Assembly: GCA_002633005.1 (NCBI GenBank) | Contig: NMRA01000624.1 | Coordinates: 49,109-113,108 of the forward strand | Direction of reading: 5' to 3' | Length of the DNA stretch: 64,000 nt | Source: Phoronis australis | Lineage: Eukaryota; Phoronida; Phoronidae | Shown here: positions 59,501 through 61,981 of the stretch, piece after piece | Numbering within the stretch: the stretch's first letter is position 1 | Layout of the letters: each line of letters opens with the position of its first letter | Notes under the pieces: generated by a model | What the model was told of the DNA's origin: nothing | What the model saw: the letters and a program-made list of their open reading frames with translations, nothing else | Database searches by the model: none | Translations under genes and position numbers: made by a program

Positions 59501-61324
59501 CGGCATTTCATTCCCAAGGCAGAAAAATCTTGGTCAAGATAATGTGCGAAGCCTACAGGGCCCCCAAACAGAGATCCGTTCCGGAAATTCTGTACCTGGT
59601 ACGAAATTCCTTCGTAAGAACTCGTGCAATTTGAACACAGAGTATCGTGCCATTTTACTAATCTGCTTTACATAGCATTTCATCTGTGGAGTGCAGTGGC
59701 GGACTTAAGGGGGGGGGGTGGCAAGTGGGCCAGGGGGGCCATGGCCCCCCTAAAAATTTCCTCGATTCCATTTGGCAGTTTGGGGCTGTAAATATCTTAC
59801 AAGCAAAATCATAGCTAATACTCTGCCCTGCCCCCCACACACAAAATCCTGGATCCGCGCCTGGAGTGAATAGCTCGTCAATTGACCTATCGTCAGGATT
59901 TTGAGTAACGGTTAAACTGAACAATCAGAACGCAGCATTCTTGACACATCTTCGTTTCCAAGCTGCCATTTTACACGAAAACCAGCAGTTTGCCTGGTAA
60001 AACTTCTTGTTTGTCTACATTTTGGAAGGGGCGGAGCTTGCAATTGGTCAATTAAAGACTGTGAGAAAAGTGCATCAACCTGAAATAACCAATTATATCG
60101 CTAATGAAGAATTGTCTGTTTACCGGACGGTTTTGTTTGCTCTTTGTCATGTGTAAACATAAACAATGTGACCAACCGGCAGGTTGACCTAACGCATGCA
60201 TTGTTTTACCAAAGGCTTGTTATTAGCCGCTTGATACAATATTGTAACAAACAAAAGTAAACGCCTGCTATCCATTACAAATCGCCCACCAATCATTTCC
60301 GGAACATGTCAAAGCTTTTGAAACGTTTACGTTATATACTTTATGCAGTCGAGATATATTGGTTACATCGATTCTAATTTATGCAATTAGTACCTCCAGA
60401 TTTTCGTTGACGTTAACCGCAAAGGCGTCGCGATCGGCCCGGTCTATTCATGTCAACCAGCGCGCTTGCTCGCCAGGCCGTTCACAACTTCAACGGAGCG
60501 CTTATATCAACTACAAGCAGCAGTCGAGTCAGAGTGCTCCAGTAGAACATTGGTTGGTCGAGGGCCAGTAAGATAGGTAAACTTTTTCAAGGAATTTTGA
60601 ATTACCTTCAGTGCAACCGCAGAAGCATGTAAGAGTTAATTCATGAAAAGGGGGTGTAGAAATGAGTCGATTACAGGCCAGAACCAAACATGTCCTTTTT
60701 ACATCACCTCCGGTCATCTCGTCACGATTGCCAAAAAGATTGCCGTCATGAGCCACTTCATACTCGTCGCCTTTAATGTTGAAGATGTTTATTTGAGCGT
60801 TCTTGCGATGTCATGTTAGGGGCTAGGCGACCATACATATGTATATGTACATGTACATGTACAGGTACTCCGCTGATTTGTTGACCTGAATGGTGTAGGC
60901 CGGTCGAGGCGCCTTTGCCATAAACGATGCCGATTGAACTAGGAAAGCGTGCTGGTGCAAATGGTATTTACTCGTTTTGATATTAACGAAAGTAGCTAGT
61001 GAACTCCCAGGTTGGCACGCTTTGTGTTGTTTCGAGATTGCTTGTTGAGCGGCCTTACGGGTATAACCTTCTCTTCATTTTAAGTGCAACGTCGAGCGGC
61101 CGATAAAATGACCGGTGTTTTTTAATATTCTTCCAGGGGGTGGTGAGGACTACATGTACAACACAGGAGTCTCCGATACGAAAACTTTTGAATCAGTCTT
61201 GGACGCAGCAAAAGTGGAAAACGGAGCTGACTTTACCTATCCTTCCTTGACAATAACTGCATTCGCTATCGGCAACACGATCTATCTTAGAACACCACAA
61301 AGTCTCCACAAAACACTGTTCTGA
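15227..61324 (+). CDS. Gene 2: multi-ShKT/CAP/EGF-like secreted protein
   Basis: The chain is signal-peptide exon (15227-15284), seven intact Thr-rich or divergent linker exons, six intact 117-nt ShKT exons, two 135-nt ShKT exons, two mini linkers (36474-36500, 43702-43722) and then nine exons for pre-CAP, CAP, EGF-like, six-cysteine and tail modules. These 26 exons total 2,307 nt, 768 codons plus stop, with all phases compatible. Order: signal peptide, eight ShKT domains joined by short linkers, CAP, EGF-like, ShKT-like, tail. ShKT domains are small disulfide-rich modules found both in toxins and in ordinary matrix or enzyme proteins; CAP domains are extracellular. All upstream modules are symmetric 1-1 exons, so any can be skipped in frame. 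The alternative is that the ShKT array and the CAP module belong to different transcripts. Shared phase and the need for a phase 1 exon before 45439 favour one gene, but transcripts would have to confirm it. Confidence 0.6.
15704..15770 (+). pseudogene. Relic of a ShKT exon (3' half only)
   Basis: The frame from 15704 reads GYYERWVRDKCAKFC, matching the WARDKCAKFC end of the ShKT exons downstream. The first half with three cysteines and the splice donor are missing. Upstream sequence at 15530-15590 (GGGCAGAAA...AGAGC) also resembles the intron of the array unit, so this is an older, decayed array copy. Confidence 0.6.
16181..19700 (-). mobile_element. Degenerate Ty3/Gypsy-type retrotransposon
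   Basis: Read on the minus strand, broken frames appear in retroelement order. A gag-like frame at 19022-19333 (STPVKDLRKGLLSKSKGNSI) ends near a zinc-knuckle-like CSSFGHHHQLHSC. A protease-like VDTGVRCNTL lies in 18531-18716. RT pieces at 17701-18088 include AFGMSVIRDLFQ and ILEQYEGC, corresponding to the PFGxSSAPExFQ region. An RNase H-like QPVAFARKALATVQANY is at 17222-17300. An integrase C-terminal piece at 16181-16513 has PSPAELMFRRQM and WFPAKI. Many stops, an altered protease (DTGV for DTGA) and an apparent loss of part of the integrase core show it is dead. No LTRs were recognised. It lies antisense in the first intron of gene 2. Confidence 0.75.
20119..20258 (+). repeat. Hairpin MITE-like repeat, family M1, copy 1
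   Basis: Starts GGGTTCAGTAACGCTAGG and ends CCTAGTGTTACTGAATGGG, an imperfect terminal inverted repeat. The interior (TTTAAAATACACGGCAATATC, TTGCTTTTTAGCGAGG) is shared with 61719-61853 and, more degraded, with 50939-51022 and 51885-51985. Confidence 0.7.
20477..20506 (+). CDS. Gene 2 linker exon L1 (divergent)
   Basis: Acceptor TTTCAG ends at 20476 and donor GTAAGC starts at 20507. 30 nt, phase 1-1, encoding AARVVITNE. It has the same length, phase and TTTCAG/GAAG-gtaag boundaries as the array linkers but diverged residues. Confidence 0.65.
21149..21172 (+). pseudogene. Decayed linker exon
   Basis: Lies where the array linker should be, 703 nt before the ShKT exon at 21851. The acceptor CAG has become CAC, the sequence contains TAA, and the donor reads GGAAAGT. 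Flanking intron sequence matches the other units. Confidence 0.6.
21851..21967 (+). CDS. Gene 2 ShKT exon S1 (type A)
   Basis: Acceptor CCAAAG ends at 21850 and donor GTAAGT starts at 21968. 117 nt, phase 1-1. It encodes PCEDKIDCSRYSRASC, then ERWARDKCAKFCGYC: six cysteines in ShKT order with the usual acidic residue after the first Cys and the W-A...C helix. It shares KID and SRY with S5 at 27261. Confidence 0.9.
22483..22512 (+). CDS. Gene 2 linker exon L2 (Thr-rich)
   Basis: Acceptor TTTCAG ends at 22482 and donor GTGAGT starts at 22513. 30 nt, phase 1-1, encoding TTNLLTTTE. A Thr-rich spacer of this kind is a likely O-glycosylation segment between ShKT modules. Confidence 0.82.
22742..22766. 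repeat. AT dinucleotide microsatellite
   Basis: An uninterrupted run of TA repeats in the intron after linker L2. Related AT-rich tracts occupy the same position in the other units. Confidence 0.9.
23214..23330 (+). CDS. Gene 2 ShKT exon S2 (type B)
   Basis: Acceptor ACAAAG ends at 23213 and donor GTGAGT starts at 23331. 117 nt, phase 1-1. PCEDKTDCSIYSRASC, then ERWARDKCAKFCGYC. Its 117 bases are identical to exon S3 (24573-24689). Confidence 0.92.
23388..23423. repeat. (AT)n(GT)n microsatellite
   Basis: Composite dinucleotide tract 58 bases downstream of exon S2. The corresponding positions in other units have only TACATGTGTATGTG. Confidence 0.9.
23867..23896 (+). CDS. Gene 2 linker exon L3 (Thr-rich)
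   Basis: Acceptor TTTCAG ends at 23866 and donor GTAAGT starts at 23897. 30 nt, phase 1-1, encoding TTNLMTTTE. Confidence 0.83.
24573..24689 (+). CDS. Gene 2 ShKT exon S3 (type B)
   Basis: Acceptor TCAAAG ends at 24572 and donor GTAAGT starts at 24690. 117 nt, phase 1-1. The coding bases are identical to S2, while the two flanking introns differ at scattered positions. Confidence 0.92.
25202..25231 (+). CDS. Gene 2 linker exon L4 (Thr-rich)
   Basis: Acceptor TTTCAG ends at 25201 and donor GTATGT starts at 25232. 30 nt, phase 1-1, encoding TTNFLTTTE. Confidence 0.82.
25920..26036 (+). CDS. Gene 2 ShKT exon S4 (type B)
   Basis: Acceptor ACAAAG ends at 25919 and donor GTAAGT starts at 26037. 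117 nt, phase 1-1. As S2/S3 except EKWARDK for ERWARDK and a TAE rather than TAR end. Confidence 0.91.
26550..26579 (+). CDS. Gene 2 linker exon L5 (Thr-rich)
   Basis: Acceptor TTTCAG ends at 26549 and donor GTAAGT starts at 26580. 30 nt, phase 1-1, encoding TTNLLTTTE. Confidence 0.83.
27261..27377 (+). CDS. Gene 2 ShKT exon S5 (type A)
   Basis: Acceptor CCAAAG ends at 27260 and donor GTAAGT starts at 27378. 117 nt, phase 1-1. PCEDKIDCSRYSRASC and DKCAKFCGYC. It is closer to S1 than to its neighbours S2-S4, and the preceding intron sequence (GCTTTTCCCGTGGCATATG) is also S1-like. Confidence 0.91.
27880..27909 (+). CDS. Gene 2 linker exon L6
   Basis: Acceptor TTTCAG ends at 27879 and donor GTAAGT starts at 27910. 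30 nt, phase 1-1, encoding TINLGTTTE. The intron to the next ShKT exon is only 246 nt, against about 675-700 nt in earlier units. Confidence 0.8.
28156..28272 (+). CDS. Gene 2 ShKT exon S6 (type C)
   Basis: Acceptor TCAAAG ends at 28155 and donor GTAAGT starts at 28273. 117 nt, phase 1-1. PCEDKTDCSSYSQASC, then ETWARNKCAKFCGYC. The most diverged intact member of the 117-nt ShKT set. Confidence 0.91.
28689..28718 (+). CDS. Gene 2 linker exon L7
   Basis: Acceptor TTTCAG ends at 28688 and donor GTAAGT starts at 28719. 30 nt, phase 1-1, encoding ATNLVTTTE. The ShKT exon that should follow is decayed, so this linker would have to splice to 33337 if used. Confidence 0.72.
28947..29057 (+). pseudogene. 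Decayed ShKT exon S7 (type C)
   Basis: Clear homology to S6: CSSYSRASC, then EYESWARD. The acceptor AAAG has lost its G, the first Cys region is changed, and the last three cysteines (CAKFCGYC) and the splice donor are replaced by unrelated sequence after WARD. It cannot work as an exon. Confidence 0.8.
29558..29590 (+). pseudogene. Decayed linker exon after the array
   Basis: TTTCAG acceptor is kept and the frame begins TANHVDSN, but the ACTGAAG-gtaagt end is deleted, joining directly to intron-like sequence GCCAAGTTGAG. Marks the 3' edge of the array. Confidence 0.65.
29591..32519. other. Intronic stretch, no gene seen
   Basis: AT-rich sequence without recognised exons or transposon coding. 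Open frames such as 30925-31110 and 31119-31406 lack splice-bounded conserved motifs. Near 31125-31170 and 31690-31880 the base composition is richer in CG, but no homology was recognised. Confidence 0.45.
32535..32680. repeat. Trinucleotide microsatellite (AAT/AGT-rich)
   Basis: A run of ATA triplets followed by imperfect AGT/AAT triplets to about 32680. It accounts for the poly-Tyr open frame on the minus strand. Confidence 0.9.
32914..33842 (+). repeat. Segmental duplication, copy 1 (contains ShKT exon S8)
   Basis: Starts GACAATAGGAATTAACATT and aligns through to GAGATGGAAGAA with 38288-39190, including introns on both sides of the ShKT exon. Differences are scattered substitutions and small indels. 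Offset about 5.37 kb. Confidence 0.85.
33337..33471 (+). CDS. Gene 2 ShKT exon S8 (135 nt, ShKT plus linker)
   Basis: Acceptor TCCCAG ends at 33336 and donor GTAATT starts at 33472. Phase 1-1. It encodes CVDRRTNCHTYNDSMC, then ESWAMINCEAYCGFC and a GPSSTT end. Here ShKT and Thr/Ser spacer are fused in one exon, unlike the array at 21-29 kb. Confidence 0.88.
33843..36276. other. Intronic stretch, no gene seen
   Basis: No conserved motif with splice sites recognised. Contains a G-rich run near 34084-34100 and short frames only. Confidence 0.45.
36277..36418 (+). repeat. Probable retroposon tail ending in (ATT)n
   Basis: TATATTCAGAA near 36279 is inverted as TTCTGAATATA near 36330, followed by TGTACAATAAACATT and an ATTATTATT tail, the sort of 3' end left by LINE or SINE copies. 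Confidence 0.35.
36474..36500 (+). CDS. Gene 2 mini linker exon L8
   Basis: Acceptor GTTTCAG ends at 36473 and donor GTAAGT starts at 36501. 27 nt, phase 1-1, encoding ATTATEST. Small size makes it uncertain, but the good splice sites and a paralogue at 43702 support it. Confidence 0.6.
36680..36686 (+). promoter_or_regulatory. TATA-box-like element with upstream inverted CCAAT
   Basis: GATTGGTATAAAAC: an inverted CCAAT directly in front of TATAAAA. An ATG opening a strongly hydrophobic frame follows 66 nt downstream at 36746. Could be chance inside an intron. Confidence 0.25.
36746..36949 (+). CDS. Hydrophobic open frame with signal-like start (doubtful)
   Basis: MALWQLFLFLGAAVPLA is a good secretory leader, followed by 50 residues with a second hydrophobic end (WILIYGLFLGSLLLV) before a stop. 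The frame is open further upstream to 36560. A decayed relative, ATGGTTCTGTGG..., lies at 43949. No splice donor of suitable phase was seen in it. It may be an unrecognised small gene or chance. Confidence 0.2.
   Translation: MALWQLFLFLGAAVPLAFENNNFGNFFEHYLGYALRFSPLLTVLDIFEMLRWILIYGLFLGSLLLVC
37216..37354. repeat. Short MITE-like element with GGGCTAAAGCCCCC interior
   Basis: Ends CATGGGCGGC and GCCGCCCATG form a perfect 10-bp inverted repeat. The interior has GGGCTAAAGCCCCCACTTTT and, inverted or repeated, GGGGGCTTTAGCAACCCCAACTTTTT. Confidence 0.6.
37355..38287. other. Intronic stretch, no gene seen
   Basis: Only short frames; GAGTATGG/CGTCATGAGC-type short words recur near 37540-37870 without clear structure. 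Confidence 0.4.
38288..39190 (+). repeat. Segmental duplication, copy 2 (contains ShKT exon S9)
   Basis: Aligns with 32914-33842 over its length. It is slightly shorter because of small deletions in the flanking introns. Confidence 0.85.
38713..38847 (+). CDS. Gene 2 ShKT exon S9 (135 nt, ShKT plus linker)
   Basis: Acceptor CCCAG ends at 38712 and donor GTAATT starts at 38848. Phase 1-1. CVDRQTNCHTYAGSMC, then KGWARTNCEAYCGFC and GPSTTT. Paralogue of S8 with about a dozen residue changes, all six cysteines kept. Confidence 0.88.
39206..39588. repeat. GC-rich TIR element, family M2, complete copy
   Basis: Begins ACCCCCGTCACAT and ends ATGTGTGACGGGT. The interior is rich in GCCGCGGT/CACCG words and contains internal inverted pairs. 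The 124-aa and 120-aa overlapping frames on both strands here are a consequence of that structure, not genes. Confidence 0.6.
40012..40514 (+). repeat. Duplicated block D1, copy 1, ends at an N
   Basis: GGTGGTGTTGGAGTAGGTGTC through GACCAAAAACCGTAG, repeated at 41252-41788 with very few differences and one 36-nt deletion here. The block stops at the N at 40515. It includes part of a family M2 element (CAAGTGTGCGACGGGTAGGG). Confidence 0.85.
40515..40515. other. Undetermined base (N)
   Basis: Single N exactly at the end of duplicated block D1 copy 1, likely a scaffold join. Confidence 0.95.
40534..40660 (+). repeat. Family M2 fragment
   Basis: TACCCAAGTCACACCAGAGGTGCGGTGCCACGG is a diverged copy of the 5' end of the element at 39206, followed by GCCGCCATGATTGCCGTGG. 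Confidence 0.5.
41252..41788 (+). repeat. Duplicated block D1, copy 2
   Basis: Near-identical to 40012-40514. It carries 36 additional bases near 41545-41580 and runs on through GTGGTACCGCGACACTGGTGTGACG, the likely true end of the M2 element. Confidence 0.85.
42000..42788 (+). repeat. Duplicated block D2, copy 1, ends at an N
   Basis: From TCTATGACGAACTGTTGC to TAATTTGTGCCTAA, repeated at 42790-43574 with a few per cent single-base differences. The block ends exactly at the N at 42789. Confidence 0.9.
42789..42789. other. Undetermined base (N)
   Basis: Single N exactly between the two D2 copies. Confidence 0.95.
42790..43574 (+). repeat. Duplicated block D2, copy 2
   Basis: Begins directly after the N with TCTATGACGAACTG and continues past the shared GTGCCTAA into unique sequence (CCATTCCCTGATGG). 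Confidence 0.9.
43702..43722 (+). CDS. Gene 2 mini linker exon L9
   Basis: Acceptor GTTTCAG ends at 43701; with donor GTACGT at 43723 the exon is 21 nt, phase 1-1, encoding STTPTT. It aligns with L8 at 36474 across exon and flanks (ATTCTCGTTTCAGTT.CCACAAC). An alternative donor a few bases on would break the phase. Confidence 0.5.
44141..44575 (+). CDS. 144-codon open frame with a membrane segment (doubtful)
   Basis: A continuous frame with hydrophobic WFCAWFFSALVVVFCASSVF and a polar C-terminal half containing GGCSSCLFLL. It lies inside the gene 2 intron before the pre-CAP exon, same strand. It has no recognised family, and no promoter or splice evidence was found. Chance cannot be excluded at this length. 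Confidence 0.2.
   Translation: MLNILQNVLAMCLIIAQSANLFRVFVRGAAWELWFCAWFFSALVVVFCASSVFCYRRHLIWDTTGDIVNLVKAITVDAELNSKISYMDTPRETNVGKKASTARGGCSSCLFLLPRQGKSAASYGAKEALKSTNQKYAEFYVSQV
45439..45555 (+). CDS. Gene 2 pre-CAP exon
   Basis: Acceptor ACTGCAG ends at 45438 and donor GTAATT starts at 45556. 117 nt, phase 1-1. It encodes GPTLPPRQTGDCEDKF, then HTACFARSS and SIT. It joins GVSDKN of the next exon to form the C...C...GVSxxDK lead-in typical of CAP proteins such as venom allergen 5-like members. The phase 1 start requires an upstream coding exon. Confidence 0.75.
45710..45832 (+). repeat. Dispersed GC-rich repeat, family M3, copy 1
   Basis: GATTTAAGGGGGGTGGGGCA, GGGGGCCATG, GGCTAATATTCTGCCCTG, AAAATCCTGGATCCG: the same order of blocks as 59696-59862. 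Confidence 0.7.
46797..46885 (+). CDS. Gene 2 CAP domain exon (LHNKVRS)
   Basis: Acceptor CCGCAG ends at 46796 and donor GTAAGA starts at 46886. 89 nt, phase 1-0. VSDKNKELIVALHNKVRSQ, then AKYMLKM. The HNxxR helix is the standard start of the CAP domain. The matching exon of gene 1 is outside the window. Confidence 0.88.
47427..47511 (+). CDS. Gene 2 CAP domain exon (SWDDELA)
   Basis: Acceptor ATACAG ends at 47426 and donor GTAATT starts at 47512. 85 nt, phase 0-1. [19 protein letters not shown], then RHDG and IPG, with the conserved CAP cavity His in RHD. Confidence 0.9.
48677..48819 (+). CDS. Gene 2 CAP domain exon (VGQNIA to HYTQ)
   Basis: Acceptor TTATAG ends at 48676 and donor GTTAGA starts at 48820. 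143 nt, phase 1-0. RFYVGQNIAMW, WADEKQYYSFGDEW and ETGHYTQ. HYTQ is the CAP1 signature. The usual Glu of the GEN motif is Gln (GQN) in both paralogues. Confidence 0.9.
49804..49892 (+). CDS. Gene 2 CAP domain exon (GCGEAIC...CNYAPG)
   Basis: Acceptor TTGTAG ends at 49803 and donor GTAAGT starts at 49893. 89 nt, phase 0-2. MVYADSYLIGCGEAIC, then YYVCNYAPG, the CAP2-type signature that closes the domain. Confidence 0.9.
50107..50186 (+). CDS. Gene 2 post-CAP exon (TLGTACPAFID)
   Basis: Acceptor TTGCAG ends at 50106 and donor GTAAAA starts at 50187. 80 nt, phase 2-1. ALSGDPYIKGTLGTACPAF, then NDNLC. Confidence 0.88.
50939..51022 (+). repeat. Family M1 fragment
   Basis: CACGTGCGCTCTTTGAAATTAAATTC...ATCTTGCTTTTCTAGCGAGGCACTGGCGTTAATGAAC matches the 3' two thirds of the element at 61719, diverged. 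Confidence 0.55.
51311..51421 (+). CDS. Gene 2 EGF-like exon
   Basis: Acceptor TTTTAG ends at 51310 and donor GTAAGT starts at 51422. 111 nt, phase 1-1. DCKGQFCYNGGNLDPETCQC, then ECKN and KAENNCK. Same cysteine spacing as 5247-5357. Confidence 0.9.
51885..51985 (-). repeat. Family M1 fragment, inverted
   Basis: GTTCAAAAACGCTAGGACCTCGCTGAGACCTTGCTAGAAAG is the complement of the 3' end of the 61719 copy; truncated and diverged toward 51985. Confidence 0.5.
53011..53493 (+). pseudogene. Frameshifted THAP-domain transposase N-terminus
   Basis: A 160-codon frame starts at an ATG, but its THAP-like residues are correct only from HFLLSDYEGDIYAELLK on (about 53167). The preceding zinc-ligand cysteines (53021, 53036, 53163) and the HRFP...W core (53070-53110) read in the other two frames. 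This is what frameshifts in an old THAP gene produce. No catalytic transposase domain was recognised after it. Confidence 0.6.
53990..56250 (+). mobile_element. LINE 3' region nested inside the THAP element
   Basis: Frames at 54260-54360 (LNIWEKRNLYMKSRIFVTKM) and 55005-55230 (QPKIKETVTILPYQEVDLKY), and the frame 55608-56072 with FGISQTDQCSYCGEVQTF then QHT and C, give the RT thumb, connecting region and C-terminal CxxC..H..C domain of a LINE reading frame. About 600 nt at 54380-54980 do not fit and may be a further insertion. Stops and frame changes throughout. Confidence 0.65.
56908..57593. mobile_element. 686-bp MITE with TA target duplication
   Basis: TAAAGGAGAATGCCACCC at 56908-56925 is the exact complement of GGGTGGCATTCTCCTTTA at 57576-57593. 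The outermost TA on each side fits the TA duplication of Tc1/mariner-type elements. It has no coding capacity (longest frame 64 codons). Its left end overlaps the last bases of the right TIR of the THAP element. Confidence 0.75.
57896..58012 (+). CDS. Gene 2 six-cysteine ShKT-like exon
   Basis: Acceptor TTTCAG ends at 57895 and donor GTAAGT starts at 58013. 117 nt, phase 1-1. FCKSAKRPPHC, DTCDKY and CPFMCNVC. The middle has diverged strongly from 10806-10922 while both ends are identical in residue sequence. Confidence 0.87.
58013..59690. other. Intronic stretch, no gene seen
   Basis: No recognised exon or transposon coding; short frames at 59087-59299 (minus) and 59416-59634 (plus) lack conserved motifs. 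Confidence 0.4.
59696..59862 (+). repeat. Dispersed GC-rich repeat, family M3, copy 2
   Basis: GTGGCGGACTTAAGGGGGG, GGGGGGCCATGGCCCCCC, ACTCTGCCCTGCCCCCC, AAATCCTGGATCCGCGCCTG. The ends GTGGCGGA.. and ..TGGATCCGCGCC are nearly inverted, and the GGGGGGCCATGGCCCCCC core is a perfect palindrome. Confidence 0.7.
60838..60862. repeat. Tandem TACATGTA palindromes
   Basis: Consecutive overlapping ACATGT units. The same octamer occurs dozens of times in the window, mostly in introns. Confidence 0.85.
61137..61324 (+). CDS. Gene 2 terminal exon, conserved tail
   Basis: Acceptor TTCCAG ends at 61136, phase 1 in, stop TGA at 61322-61324. GGEDYMYNTG, ESVLDAAKVENGADF and PSLTITAFAIGNTIYL. Same tail as gene 1 but without its internal deletion. 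Domain not recognised. Confidence 0.78.
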
Positions 61325-61718
61325 CTTTCCGTCAAAATTTCTTTAATCCGATGTAACAACCAGCTGTGTATAAAAATCCCTGTGTAGACGTAGTTCTCAA
61401 AATAGTGAAATATACTTTTTGCAATTTAAACGATTCCTTCATTGGGAAGAACCCAACCACTGAAAACTTGAAGACGAAGGCCTACTGCAAGAAACGAACG
61501 TGTAGTATTCATTTCCTTGGGTGGATGATTGTAATCTACATGTACATGGTGTACTCAACTATCAACGTGCATACCTATTTCAAATGTAATAAGTGGCAGA
61601 TGAGACCACGCACTATACTAATTTAGTACATTTTCAATGGACGAAATCTGTGATCCGACGCACAAGCAATGACGTTAACTATTCACTTGCGGCGCTTGGT
61701 GATACATGTACACCAGGG

Positions 61719-61853
61719 GTGCGTTCAGTAGAGCTAGGACCTAATTAAATCTAGCCAATGTCACGTGTTCTGATTTAAAATGTTCTGCAATATCTCAAGT
61801 AGTCTCGCGAAGTATTGCTTTTTATCGAGGTCCTAGCGTTACTGAACGGGAGA
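61719..61853 (+). repeat. Hairpin MITE-like repeat, family M1, copy 2
   Basis: Begins GTGCGTTCAGTAGAGCTAGG and ends GTCCTAGCGTTACTGAACGG with inverted ends; the interior matches 20119-20258. Confidence 0.7.
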
Positions 61854-61975
61854 CAAATTATATTTCGGCCAAGTACAGGGCTGGTACGTATTCTGCTAAT
61901 CATAGGCGTTTCATCACAATTTTGGACCCTCGATTTTGCCGAACTCACACCCTTGTTTTGAAGATTTACTTCTTA

Positions 61976-61981
61976 AATAAA
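61976..61981 (+). promoter_or_regulatory. Candidate polyadenylation signal for gene 2
   Basis: AATAAA 651 nt past the stop codon of gene 2, downstream of the M1 repeat. Another (GAAATAAAT) lies near 62046. Confidence 0.3.
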
